Source: Streptomyces sp. NBC_01788 (GTDB taxonomy: Bacteria; Actinomycetota; Actinomycetes; Streptomycetales; Streptomycetaceae). From it: a DNA stretch of 64,000 nt. The stretch lies in the NCBI RefSeq assembly GCF_035917575.1, contig NZ_CP109090.1:7564001-7628000 (forward strand), in the 5' to 3' direction. The notes below the pieces were generated by a model. The model ran no database searches, was not told the origin of the DNA, and saw nothing but the letters and a program-made list of their open reading frames with translations. The translations under genes were made by a program, and so were the position numbers. Numbering within the stretch: position 1 is the stretch's first letter; each line of letters opens with the position of its first letter. This document shows, piece after piece, positions 1 through 7,901 of this stretch.

Positions 1-335
1 CCCGCCTCCTCGGCCTCGCCGGCCGGCCCACGGCCGTCTTCTGCGCCAACGATCTCCTCGCCCTCGGCGTGCTGCAGTCCATGTACGCGGCCGGGGTCCG
101 GGTCCCCGAGGACCTCGCCATCGTCGGCTACGACGACATCGAGTTCGCCGCCGCCGCGGCCGTGCCGCTCACCTCGGTCCGCCAGCCCGCCGTCACCATG
201 GGCGCCCTGGCGGCGGAGCTGCTGCTGGAGGAGACCGGGCAGCCGGCGGCGCACGAGCACCGGCGGGTGGTGCTCCAGCCGGAACTGGTGGTACGCAGCT
301 CCAGTCTGCCCGGGCGCCCACCGGCCGCCCAGTGA
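1..335 (+). CDS. LacI-family transcriptional regulator, C-terminal part
   Basis: The gene enters from the left edge, so only about the last 110 residues are visible, in frame from base 3. They carry the typical end of a periplasmic-binding-protein-like effector domain of LacI regulators: a FCANDLLALG segment, then a VPEDLAIVGYDDIEFA block, then a TSVRQP motif before the last helix and LVVRSS strand. The DNA-binding helix-turn-helix lies outside the window, so neither the ligand nor the target can be judged. It ends with TGA about 110 bases before the next gene, which is on the same strand. The family normally represses sugar-utilisation genes and is released by a sugar or sugar phosphate. Confidence 0.93.
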   Translation, partial: RLLGLAGRPTAVFCANDLLALGVLQSMYAAGVRVPEDLAIVGYDDIEFAAAAAVPLTSVRQPAVTMGALAAELLLEETGQPAAHEHRRVVLQPELVVRSSSLPGRPPAAQ

Positions 336-443
336 CGCGTCCACCGCGCGCTCCGCACGAATTCCCGGTCCCCGCGGTCGGGCGGCGGAGGAACATGTGC
401 TGAACTGGGACGCGGCCGTAAACCCTCCGTCCCGGGAGAACCC

Positions 444-1745
444 TTGACCGTCAGCTACCGCCACCCCGGCGTCGTCCTCACCGACCGCACCTTCACCGTG
501 CCGCTCGACCACGACGACCCCGCCGGGGAGACGATCGAGCTCCACGCACGTGAGGCCGTCGCGCGGGACAAGGCCGGCCAGGACCTGCCGTGGCTGATCT
601 ACCTCCAGGGCGGTCCCGGCTTCGGGGCGAACCGTTTCATCGGACGGCAGGCCTGGTTCGGCCGGGCCCTGGAGGACTACCGGGTCCTGCTCCTCGACCA
701 GCGCGGCACCGGCCACTCCACGCCCGCCAACCGCCAGACGCTGCCCCTGCGCGGCGACGTGGCCGCACAGGCCGACTACCTCACGCACTTCCGCGCCGAC
801 TCGATCGTCCGCGACTGCGAGGCGATCCGCCCCGAGGTGACCGGCGGCGCTCCCTGGACCGTCCTCGGGCAGAGCTTCGGCGGCTTCTGCACCGTGAACT
901 ACCTGTCCACGCACCCCGAGGGCATGGCCGCCGCCCTGATCACCGGCGGCCTGCCCTCGCTCGACGCCCACGCCGACGACGTCTACAGGGCCGCCTACCC
1001 GCGCATCGAGCGCAAGGTCGCCGCCCACTACGCCCGCTACCCGCACGACGTCGACCGCGCCCGCCGCATCGCCGACCACCTGCTCACCCACGACGTGGTG
1101 CTCCCGAACGGCTACCGGCTGACCGTCGAGGCCTTCCAGTCGCTCGGCATCATGCTCGGCGGCGGCGACGGCAGCCACCGACTCCACTTCCTCCTCGAGC
1201 ACGCCTTCGTCCGCACCCCGGGCGGGCCGGAACTGTCCGACGCCTTCCAGGAGGAGGTCCAGGGCCTGCTGTCGTACGCGGGCCACCCGCTGTACGCCCT
1301 CGTCCACGAGGCCATCTACGGCCAGGACGCCCGCCCCACCGCATGGTCGGCCGATCGGGTCCGCGCGGAGTTCCCGCAGTTCGACGCCGCCAAGGCCCTC
1401 GCCGGCGACGGGCCGGTGCTGTTCACCGGCGAGACCGTGCACCCCTGGATGTTCGACTGCGACCCGGCGCTGCGCCCGCTGCGCGAGACCGCCGAACTGC
1501 TCGCCGCCCGCACCGATTGGCGGCCCCTGTACGACCCCGCCCGCCTCGCCGCCAACGAGGTCCCGGTCGCCGCGGCCGTCTACCACGACGACATGTACGT
1601 CGACACGGCCCACGCCCTCGCCACCGCCCGCGCGATCGGTGGCCTGCGCACCTGGGTCACCGACGAGTTCGAGCACGACGGCGTCCGGGCGGGCGGCCCC
1701 CGCGTCCTGGACCGGCTGCTCGGGCTCGTACACGGCGACCTCTGA
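444..1745 (+). CDS. prolyl aminopeptidase-type alpha/beta hydrolase
   Basis: A 433-residue cytoplasmic alpha/beta hydrolase of the proline iminopeptidase family (S33), expected to release N-terminal proline from peptides. The oxyanion-hole motif QGGPGFG is at about residues 55-61, DQRGTGHS at about 85-92, and the nucleophile elbow GQSFGG places the catalytic Ser near residue 144. A late VDTAHALATARAI segment and an EFEHDGVR motif supply the probable His. Length fits the larger actinobacterial form of the enzyme. The start is a TTG with a GGGAGA ribosome-binding site 6 bases upstream; no better ATG is in frame. Substrate specificity within S33 cannot be fixed from sequence alone. Confidence 0.88.
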   Translation: MTVSYRHPGVVLTDRTFTVPLDHDDPAGETIELHAREAVARDKAGQDLPWLIYLQGGPGFGANRFIGRQAWFGRALEDYRVLLLDQRGTGHSTPANRQTLPLRGDVAAQADYLTHFRADSIVRDCEAIRPEVTGGAPWTVLGQSFGGFCTVNYLSTHPEGMAAALITGGLPSLDAHADDVYRAAYPRIERKVAAHYARYPHDVDRARRIADHLLTHDVVLPNGYRLTVEAFQSLGIMLGGGDGSHRLHFLLEHAFVRTPGGPELSDAFQEEVQGLLSYAGHPLYALVHEAIYGQDARPTAWSADRVRAEFPQFDAAKALAGDGPVLFTGETVHPWMFDCDPALRPLRETAELLAARTDWRPLYDPARLAANEVPVAAAVYHDDMYVDTAHALATARAIGGLRTWVTDEFEHDGVRAGGPRVLDRLLGLVHGDL

Positions 1746-1831
1746 CGCCGGCGGCATCGGCCGGCCCCGGCCCGTCGCCTGCCGCGGCACTAGGATGCCT
1801 GGAAGGTGCGGGGGAACAGGGTGGGGAAGAG

Positions 1832-2737
1832 ATGTCCGGCACGGGTGACGAGGAAGTCCTGGCACGGAGCTTCGAGGAGCACCGCCCGCAACTGCGGGCG
1901 GTGGCCTACCGCATGCTCGGCTCGGTACCCGAGGCCGAGGACGCCGTCCAGGAGGCCTGGCTGAGGCTCACCCGCACGGACACCGGTGCCATCCGCAACC
2001 TCGGCGCCTGGCTCACCACCGCGACGGGCCGGGTCTGCCTCGACCTGCTGCGCTCGCGGAAAGCCCGCCGCGAGGAGCCGATCGACGACACCTTCGTCCC
2101 GGACCCGGTGATCCGGCCCCTGACCTCGGCCGACCCGGAGCAGGAGGCGGTCCGGGCCGACTCGGTGGGACTCGCCCTGCTCGTCGTCCTGGAGACTCTT
2201 CAGCCCGACGAGCGGCTGGCGTTCGTGCTCCACGACCTGTTCGCGGTGCCCTTCGACGACATCGCGCCGGTCGTGGAGCGCAGCGCCGCCGCCACCCGGC
2301 AGCTCGCCAGCCGCGCCCGCCGCCGGGTGCAGGGCGCCACTCCGTCCGCCGAGGCGGACCTGGCCCGGCAGAAGCAGGTGCTCGACGCCTTCCTCGCGGC
2401 CTCGCGCGGCGGCGACTTCGAGGCGCTCGTGGCCGTACTCCATCCGGACGTGGTGCTGCGGGTCGACGCCGGCGCGCTCGTCCGGGGCGCGGCCGCCTCC
2501 AAGGTGGTCCGCGGTGCGACGACGGTGGCCGCGCAGGCCCTCACCTTCGCGCAGTACGCGGGGACGGCCCGACTGGTGCTGGTCAACGGCTCGGTCGGGG
2601 TGGCCAACGCCCCCGAGGGCGGGCCGCGTTCGGTCATGGGCGTCGTTGTCGCCGACGGCCGGATCACCCACCTCTACATCCTGGCCGACCCCGAACGGCT
2701 CGGGCACCTGGACCTGACCGCCGACCGGGCGGGCTGA
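1832..2737 (+). CDS. ECF sigma factor with SnoaL-like C-terminal extension (SigJ/ECF41-like)
   Basis: A 301-residue sigma-70 family factor. Region 2 is seen in the [20 protein letters not shown] stretch (about 28-48), followed by [20 protein letters not shown]. Region 4 is seen around residues 125-165 ([15 protein letters not shown], then a [19 protein letters not shown] helix). Residues 170-300 form a SnoaL/NTF2-like domain, as in the ECF41 group, where this tail modulates activity in place of a separate anti-sigma factor. ECF41 genes usually neighbour an oxidoreductase of the carboxymuconolactone or YCII type. None is adjacent here, so its partner is unclear. The ATG is preceded by GGGGAAGAG. 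A much longer in-frame opening upstream is a shadow of the aminopeptidase gene. Confidence 0.88.
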   Translation: MSGTGDEEVLARSFEEHRPQLRAVAYRMLGSVPEAEDAVQEAWLRLTRTDTGAIRNLGAWLTTATGRVCLDLLRSRKARREEPIDDTFVPDPVIRPLTSADPEQEAVRADSVGLALLVVLETLQPDERLAFVLHDLFAVPFDDIAPVVERSAAATRQLASRARRRVQGATPSAEADLARQKQVLDAFLAASRGGDFEALVAVLHPDVVLRVDAGALVRGAAASKVVRGATTVAAQALTFAQYAGTARLVLVNGSVGVANAPEGGPRSVMGVVVADGRITHLYILADPERLGHLDLTADRAG

Positions 2738-2752
2738 ACGGCCCCGGTCCGA

Positions 2753-2956
2753 GATCCGGTTGCCCGGCGGGCGACGACCCCTCTTGGCCTTGGCCTCCTT
2801 GCCGACCGCGCTCAGCAGGATCACCAGAGTCAAGGCGGGCACCACTGTCCATGCCGGCGCCGCCGGATAGCCGTGATGCCGGGCGACGGCCTCCTGGAGC
2901 GGCAGGTTGAGAGCGACGATCAGGTTCCCGAGCTGGTAGGTCACGCCCGGGTAGAA
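2753..2956 (-). pseudogene. relic of an MFS transporter (C-terminal fragment)
   Basis: On the minus strand about 68 codons read [16 protein letters not shown], then [15 protein letters not shown], a hydrophobic [10 protein letters not shown] helix and a KEAKAKRG tail. This is the usual last helix and charged tail of sialate/sugar-type MFS permeases, where TFPGxTYQLGNL precedes the final two membrane helices. Nothing upstream of it encodes the other ten helices: the MerR promoter and gene begin within 50 bases. It is therefore a leftover from a deletion, not a gene. No start codon belongs to it. Confidence 0.55.
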
Positions 2957-3001
2957 GCCGCCGCACCCGCCGGCACTAGGAGCCCCCCGACCTCGCCCGG
3001 C

Positions 3002-3032
3002 TTGACCTTGCCCTCGAGGGCAAGGTTTAGCG
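3002..3032 (+). promoter_or_regulatory. MerR-type promoter/operator with perfect 20-bp palindrome
   Basis: A -35-like TTGACC (3002-3007) is followed by CCTTGCCCTCGAGGGCAAGG (3006-3025), an exact inverted repeat, and a -10-like TTAGCG near 3027. The spacer of about 19 bp filled by a palindrome is the hallmark of promoters activated by MerR-family regulators through DNA untwisting. The site is 25 bases before the MerR-peroxiredoxin start codon, so autoregulation is the simple reading. Confidence 0.75.
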
Positions 3033-3050
3033 TTCTTCGAGGTGAGAGGC

Positions 3051-4007
3051 ATGCGGATCAGTGAGCTGGCTCGTCGGGCGGGCGTGACGACGAAAGCGGT
3101 GCGCTACTACGAATCGCTGGGTTTGCTCACGCCCGGACGGCTGGCCAATGGCTACCGGGACTACGACGAGCACGACGTACGACTCACGCGGGAGATCAGA
3201 GCGCTGGGCAGTCTCGGAATTCCTGTTGAACGTACCCGCCCGTTCCTGGAGTGCCTCACGGCCGGCCATCGACACGGCGACGACTGTCCGGCTTCGCTGG
3301 CCGGTTACCGGGACGCGATCGCCGAGCTCACCCAGCGGATCGAGGGACTCACGGCCCGTCGGGCGGTACTGGTCGCACACCTGCGGCAGGCCGCCCACCG
3401 CGGCAGCCGCGTCTCACCGGCCAACGGAGAAGAGGACCTGATGACCGACTACACGAGCTTGCCCGCCGGCCTGCCCGTACCCGAGGACGACGGCGCAGCC
3501 GCACATCTGCTCGGCACTGAGGTGCCGCACCTGGAACTCCAGAGCACCGGCGGCACGGCCGTCCGCCTCGACGCGCTCGGCGCGGGCCGCACGGTGATCT
3601 ACATCTACCCGCTCACCGGACGCCCGGGCGTCGACCTGCCCGACGGCTGGGACTCGATCCCCGGTGCACGCGGCTGCACCCCCGAGGCATGCGGCTTCCG
3701 CGATCACTACCAAGGTCTCCTCGCCGTCGGCGCGGACGGGGTGTTCGGCCTTTCCAGCCAGGAGGCCGACTATCAGAGTGAGGTCGTCGAGCGGCTCAAC
3801 CTGCCGTTCCAGATGCTCTCCGACCCCGCACGGAGCCTGGCACGGGAACTCGGCCTGCCCACATTCGAGACCAGTGGGCTGACGCTCTACAAGCGGCTGA
3901 CTCTGATCATCCGCGACGGCGTGGTCGAGCACGTCTTCTATCCGGTCTTCCCCCCGAACGAACACGCCGACCAGGTACTGACCTGGCTCCGCGACAACTC
4001 CCTGTAG
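3051..4007 (+). CDS. MerR-family regulator fused to a BCP-type peroxiredoxin
   Basis: One continuous 318-residue frame. Residues 1-70 are a MerR winged helix ([20 protein letters not shown], then a GYRDY wing). Residues 70-112 are the dimerisation helix, with Cys69 and Cys79 in a [16 protein letters not shown] context. Residues 135-318 are a thioredoxin-fold peroxiredoxin: VIYIYPLTG, then the peroxidatic/resolving pair Cys209 and Cys214 in [14 protein letters not shown], then the [14 protein letters not shown] strand-helix typical of BCP enzymes. ATG 3441 (residue 131) is preceded by GGAGAAGAGG, so a free peroxiredoxin may also be translated from inside the gene. Known: MerR relatives sense redox or metals, and BCP enzymes reduce hydroperoxides. 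Inferred: a peroxide-responsive regulator-enzyme unit controlling itself through the palindrome just upstream. An alternative GTG start lies at 3042. Confidence 0.85.
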   Translation: MRISELARRAGVTTKAVRYYESLGLLTPGRLANGYRDYDEHDVRLTREIRALGSLGIPVERTRPFLECLTAGHRHGDDCPASLAGYRDAIAELTQRIEGLTARRAVLVAHLRQAAHRGSRVSPANGEEDLMTDYTSLPAGLPVPEDDGAAAHLLGTEVPHLELQSTGGTAVRLDALGAGRTVIYIYPLTGRPGVDLPDGWDSIPGARGCTPEACGFRDHYQGLLAVGADGVFGLSSQEADYQSEVVERLNLPFQMLSDPARSLARELGLPTFETSGLTLYKRLTLIIRDGVVEHVFYPVFPPNEHADQVLTWLRDNSL

Positions 4008-4080
4008 AAGTCGGCGATCGCATCCGGGAACGGCGGAAAAGGTGGTGTGCCGGCTCAGTCCTCCTCGTAGGCTGAACATC

Positions 4081-4929
4081 ATGCAAGATCAGAAAGGCAC
4101 CCGGCACGACCGCGGCGGACTGCGCGGCGACTGCGCGCGCTGCTTCGGGCTCTGCTGTGTCGCCCTGCCCTTCGCCGCCTCCGCGGACTTCGCCCTGGAC
4201 AAGCCCGCGGGGAAGCCGTGCCCGAACCTCCGGGACGACCACCGGTGCGGTATCCACACACGGCTCCGGCAGCAGGGCTTCACCGGGTGCACGGTCTACG
4301 ACTGCTTCGGCGCGGGACAGAAGGTCTCGCAGGTCGTCTTCGGCGGACAGGACTGGCGGACGGGCTCCGGGGAGGACGCCCGCCTGATGTTCGAGGTCTT
4401 CCCGGTGGTGCGGCAGCTTCACGAGCTGCTGTGGTACGTGACCGAGGCGCTCGACCTGAGCGTCGCCCGCCCGGTGCACGGCGAGCTGCGCCGGGCGCTG
4501 GAGCGGACCGAACAGCTCACCCTTCTGCCGCCCGGCGAACTCGTCGCGCTGGACGTCGGCGCGCACCGCCAGGAGGTCAACGTCCTGCTGCTGCGCACCA
4601 GTGAGCTGGTGCGCGCCGGGGCGCGGCGCGGGAAGGGGAAGCCGAAGGACCGGCGGGGAGCCGACCTGGTCGGGGCCCGGCTGAAGGGCGCGGACCTGCG
4701 CGGAGCCAGTCTGCGCGGCGCCTGCCTGATAGCCGCCGACCTCACCGGTGCCGATCTGCGGGACGCGGATCTGATAGGCGCCGACCTGCGGAACACGAAT
4801 CTGACGGACGCCGATCTGACCGGCGCGTTCTTTCTGACCCAGCCGCAGCTCGAAGCGGCCCGGGGCAGCGCCGCCACCCGGCTGCCCGGATCGCTCTCCC
4901 GCCCCGCTCACTGGACGGCGGAGAGCTGA
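4081..4929 (+). CDS. pentapeptide-repeat protein with Cys-rich N-terminus
   Basis: A 282-residue protein. The first 75 residues hold eight cysteines (18, 21, 25, 26, 47, 56, 70, 75) in a CARCFGLCC ... CPNL ... RCGIH ... GCTVYDCFG pattern. It resembles YkgJ-type zinc or Fe-S-binding modules. Residues about 195-262 are pentapeptide repeats: successive A(D/S)L(x)G units such as GADLRGASLRGACLIAADLTGADLR, which fold as a right-handed quadrilateral beta helix. The middle (about 90-190) is a predicted helical segment of unknown role. The start ATG follows a weak ribosome-binding site. No neighbour indicates a pathway. Pentapeptide proteins include gyrase mimics and scaffolds, but the metal-binding head suggests something else. 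Confidence 0.85.
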   Translation: MQDQKGTRHDRGGLRGDCARCFGLCCVALPFAASADFALDKPAGKPCPNLRDDHRCGIHTRLRQQGFTGCTVYDCFGAGQKVSQVVFGGQDWRTGSGEDARLMFEVFPVVRQLHELLWYVTEALDLSVARPVHGELRRALERTEQLTLLPPGELVALDVGAHRQEVNVLLLRTSELVRAGARRGKGKPKDRRGADLVGARLKGADLRGASLRGACLIAADLTGADLRDADLIGADLRNTNLTDADLTGAFFLTQPQLEAARGSAATRLPGSLSRPAHWTAES

Positions 4930-5007
4930 CTCGACGCCGCCTCCTGGTCGCGGCCCGCCCGGTCGACACGCCCGGCCTGGTTGGCACACTCCCCGATCTT
5001 CGATAGG

Positions 5008-5026
5008 TTAGGCAAGCCTTGCCTAA
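5008..5026 (+). promoter_or_regulatory. iron box (DmdR/IdeR-type operator)
   Basis: TTAGGCAAGCCTTGCCTAA is a 19-bp inverted repeat, perfect apart from the central base, and closely matches the Streptomyces DmdR1 / IdeR consensus TTAGGTTAGGCTAACCTAA. It lies 15 bases before the ATG of the DUF2470 gene and overlaps the likely promoter, so iron-dependent repression of that gene is expected. Confidence 0.85.
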
Positions 5027-5041
5027 GAAGGAGGTTGAGGG

Positions 5042-5767
5042 ATGGACGAAAGCCAGACCTGGACGGCGGAGCCCGGAGCGGCACAGCGGGCGCGGTCCGT
5101 GCTCGCCGCCGCCTGGTCCTGCGCGGTGACCGCGGAGGGTGGACGGGAGGAGTACGTCGGCGCCCACACCGTGAGCGAGGACGGCCGCGTCCTGCTGCAC
5201 GTGCCCGGGGACAGCGCCCTGCGCGCCGCCGCCCTTCTCGCGCCGCGCGGCGAGCCGTCCGCCGTCCTGGAGTTCGCCGACGTCGCGCCCGTCCCCGTGC
5301 GCAACCGGATCCGTGCCCGGCTCTGGCTCGCCGGCCGGCTCGTCCCCGAGGCGGAGCACCTGGTGTTCCACCCCACGCGCGTCGTGCTGCGGCAGCCGCC
5401 CGGCGCGGTCGTCGTCGGCGCCGAGGAGTTCACCGCCGCCGCGCCCGACCCGCTCGCCCTGGCGGAGGCGGGCCGGCTCACCCACCTCGCCGACGCCCAT
5501 CCCGAGGCGGTGGAGCGGCTGACCAGGCTGGTCGGACCCGACAGCCTGCAGGGCGCGGTGCGCGTCCAGCCGCTCGCCGTCGATCGGCACGGACTGACCC
5601 TGCGCATCGAGCGCGCCCGCACCCACGGCGACGTACGCCTGCCGTTCCACGCGCCCGCCGACGACCTCAACGCGCTCACCGAACGCATGCACGTCCTGCT
5701 GCTCCAGGCGGGCGCCGCCTCCTGCCCGCGCGCCCTACAGCGGCAGCGCGCAGACGGCGACCGGTGA
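5042..5767 (+). CDS. DUF2470-domain protein, iron-repressed (haem-utilisation-like)
   Basis: A 241-residue protein. Residues about 15-130 resemble a split-barrel flavin/haem-binding fold (AGRLVPEAEH, PPGAVVVGAEEF), and residues 145-225 match DUF2470 (RLTHLADAHPEAVERL, then LAVDRHGLTLRIE, then a last helix DDLNALTERMHVLLLQ). DUF2470 is found at the C-terminus of HugZ-type haem oxygenases and related pyridoxamine-oxidase-like proteins. The iron box directly upstream supports a role in iron acquisition or haem iron recovery. No siderophore genes flank it. The ATG has an AAGGAGGT-like ribosome-binding site. Its last 33 bases overlap the end of the convergent lactonase gene. Confidence 0.85.
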   Translation: MDESQTWTAEPGAAQRARSVLAAAWSCAVTAEGGREEYVGAHTVSEDGRVLLHVPGDSALRAAALLAPRGEPSAVLEFADVAPVPVRNRIRARLWLAGRLVPEAEHLVFHPTRVVLRQPPGAVVVGAEEFTAAAPDPLALAEAGRLTHLADAHPEAVERLTRLVGPDSLQGAVRVQPLAVDRHGLTLRIERARTHGDVRLPFHAPADDLNALTERMHVLLLQAGAASCPRALQRQRADGDR

Positions 5768-6982
5768 GGGGAACGGCGTACCCGCCAGACGCAGCGAGCC
5801 GTTCGCACGGTCGACGTGGAAGACGCTGACCGTGTTCGACTTCTGGTTCGCGGCGAACAGCAGCGCGCCGTTCGGAGAGAACGCGATCTGACGCGGGAAG
5901 TCGCCCGCGACCGGAGTCGTGCCCAGCAGCTTCAGCCGGGCCCCGTCCGCGGCGACGGCGTAGCGCGCGAGGGTGTTGTGGCCCCGGTTGGCCAGGTAGG
6001 CGAACTTGCCGTCGGCCGTGACCAGGACCTGCGACGGGTAGTTCCTGCCCGTGCCCCCGCCCGTGGACTGTGTCGCGCCGACGGTCAGCCGGCCCGTGGG
6101 CCGGTCGTACGCGCACACCGCGAGGGTGTTGTCGACCTCGTTGGCGAGGTAGGCGTACCGGCCGCCCGGGTGGAAGGTCAGCTGACGCGGTCCGGCGCCC
6201 GGCCGGGTGTGCGCCTGGGAGACCTCGGTGAGGCGGCCCGTGCGGGTGTTCAGGCGGTACGTGTAGACGGTGTCGGTGCCGAGGTCCACGGCGAGGACAT
6301 GGCCGCCGTCGGGACTGGTGATGACCTGGTGGGCGTGCGGCCCCTGCTGTCCGGGGCCGGGCCTGGGGCTGGTGTGGGTGACCAGGTCGGCGCGCTCGCC
6401 GAGGGCGCCCGAGGCGGATATCGGGTGCACGGCCACGCTGCCGGAGCCGTAGTTGGCGCTGAGCAGCCAGCGCCCGCTCGGGTGCACGGACAGATGGCAG
6501 GGCCCCGAACCGCCGGTGCTCCGGGTGCCGAGGACCCTGCGGTCGGCGAGCCGCACCGCGGTCACGCCACCGTCCTGCCGCTCGTCGACCGCGTACAGCG
6601 TGCGGCCGTCGGGGTGCACGGCGAGGTACGACGGGTCGGCGACCCCGGTGATGGCGCCCCGGCCGCCGACGGCGCCCGACACCGGGTCGTACACCGCCAG
6701 GCCTATGCCCTTGCCGCCGCCCGGCACGGACGTGTAGGTGCCCAGGTACAGGGGCCGGCGACCGGGCGGCCTCGCCGCCGGCTGTCGAGCGCTCTCGGCG
6801 GCCTCCGGCGCGCTCACGGGCGTGGAGCCGGACCGGGGTTTCGCGGGCGCCGGGACCGCCAGCACGGCGGCGGCTCCCGTCAGCGCCCCGACGAACTGCC
6901 GCCTGCTCCAGCCTGCCCCGGCCTTCCGGCGCCGCCCGAGCGGGGGAGACCCCCGTCGCGACGCCCTCGCACCACTGTCCAT
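5735..6982 (-). CDS. Tat-exported lactonase-family beta-propeller protein
   Basis: A 415-residue protein of the 6-phosphogluconolactonase-like seven-bladed propeller family (lactonase, PF10282). A twin-arginine signal is visible at residues 10-45 (SRRQFVG followed by ALTGAAAVLAVPAPA), so it should be exported folded. Blade motifs recur: DPSYLAVHPDGRTLYAV, GPCHLSVHPSGRWLLSANYG, PRQLTFHPGGRYAYLANE, PRQIAFSPNGALLFAANQ. Cytoplasmic members hydrolyse 6-phosphogluconolactone. The exported ones have no settled substrate, so the enzymatic role is inferred. It converges on the DUF2470 gene with an overlap of 33 bases. Confidence 0.9.
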   Translation of the reverse strand: MDSGARASRRGSPPLGRRRKAGAGWSRRQFVGALTGAAAVLAVPAPAKPRSGSTPVSAPEAAESARQPAARPPGRRPLYLGTYTSVPGGGKGIGLAVYDPVSGAVGGRGAITGVADPSYLAVHPDGRTLYAVDERQDGGVTAVRLADRRVLGTRSTGGSGPCHLSVHPSGRWLLSANYGSGSVAVHPISASGALGERADLVTHTSPRPGPGQQGPHAHQVITSPDGGHVLAVDLGTDTVYTYRLNTRTGRLTEVSQAHTRPGAGPRQLTFHPGGRYAYLANEVDNTLAVCAYDRPTGRLTVGATQSTGGGTGRNYPSQVLVTADGKFAYLANRGHNTLARYAVAADGARLKLLGTTPVAGDFPRQIAFSPNGALLFAANQKSNTVSVFHVDRANGSLRLAGTPFPSPVAVCALPL

Positions 6983-7901
6983 GCCCGCACCTCAAGGTCG
7001 TCGGCCTGTCCGGTCGTGAACTGCCACCTTGACGCGCACCACCGCTCCCACGCAAACGCGGCGCCCCGCCGCCGAACACCCGAGGCCTGGTGGCGACACC
7101 GCCGTCGCCACCAGAGCGGCGCCCCTACTCCGGCCCCCGGCCGGGCCGGCGAACGGCACCAGCCGACCGCCGCACGCGCCTGGTCCGCCGGCCCCTGGGC
7201 CCGGTCGCGGCCGGGCAACGACGGCTTCTCGCGACCACCGCCGCGCCCAGGCCGTCCCTGACCGCGCCCAGGCCGTCCCCGACCGGGCCCGGAACCGGCC
7301 CCTCGGGTCGTGGGAGGCGCCCCCCGACGTGCTGCGGCCGGAACCCGGTGCTCCGCGCAGGGGCCACGACGGTCGGCCGGGTCCGGGTGCACGCGTGGCG
7401 GCTCGCGGATCGCCTGCGCCGATGCGTCCCGGATGAGTACGGCGGCAGCCCGGTGCTCCGTGCAGGGCTGCTGCGGTCAGCTGGGTCCGGGTGGACGCGG
7501 GGACCCAGCCGCACCGACGCGTGGCGGTTCACGGCCCGCCCGCGCCGCCATGGGCGGCGTGCCCGGGCCGGCTTCCGGCCGGGCCGGCGAACGGGGTTGG
7601 GCGACTGCCGTGCGTGCCGGGGTCGGCCGCACCGAGGCGCGGGGGCGACCGCCGGCCGCACTGACGCGTGGCGGTTCGCGGCCCGCTCGTGCCGGCGAAC
7701 GGGGTTGGGCGACCGCCGTGTGCGCCGGGGCCGGCCGCACCGACGCGCGGCGGCTCGCGGACCGCCCGTGCCAGCACCACCGTGGGCGGCGTAGCCGGGC
7801 CGGTCGCACCGCCGTGCGTGCCGGGGCCGGCCGCACCCACGCGTGGCGGCTTGCGGCCTCGTCGGCGCGTTCCGGATCCGTTCGGTGGCAGACCGGTGTG
7901 C
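6983..7901. other. gene-free stretch with degenerate direct repeats
   Basis: About 920 bases between the start of the lactonase gene and the end of the next minus-strand gene. All six frames are open for long runs because of the base composition, but none reads as a recognisable protein and none has a convincing ribosome-binding site. The proximal part must hold the lactonase promoter. The rest (7310-7860) is built from imperfect direct repeats, listed separately. Confidence 0.6.
7391..7856. repeat. five-copy degenerate repeat, core ACGCGYGGCGGYTYRCGG
   Basis: The 18-base core ACGCG(T/C)GGCGG(C/T)T(C/T)(A/G)CGG begins at 7391, 7517, 7664, 7743 and 7839. Longer flanks also recur: CCCGGTGCTCCG(C/T)GCAGGG twice near 7347 and 7450, AACGGGGTTGGGCGAC twice near 7591 and 7699, and TGCGTGCCGGGG(T/C)CGGCCGCACC near 7610 and 7811. 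Spacings are irregular (79-147 bases) and not consistently multiples of three, which argues against a conserved coding repeat. Confidence 0.7.

Noticed and set aside
590..1831. Upstream extension of the ECF sigma frame
   Set aside because: Overlaps the aminopeptidase in another frame; the sigma domain begins at ATG 1832 with its own ribosome-binding site.
7029..7436. Plus-strand frame in the gene-free repeat area
   Set aside because: Only Pro/Arg/Ala-rich sequence with no ribosome-binding site; consistent with composition-driven openness.
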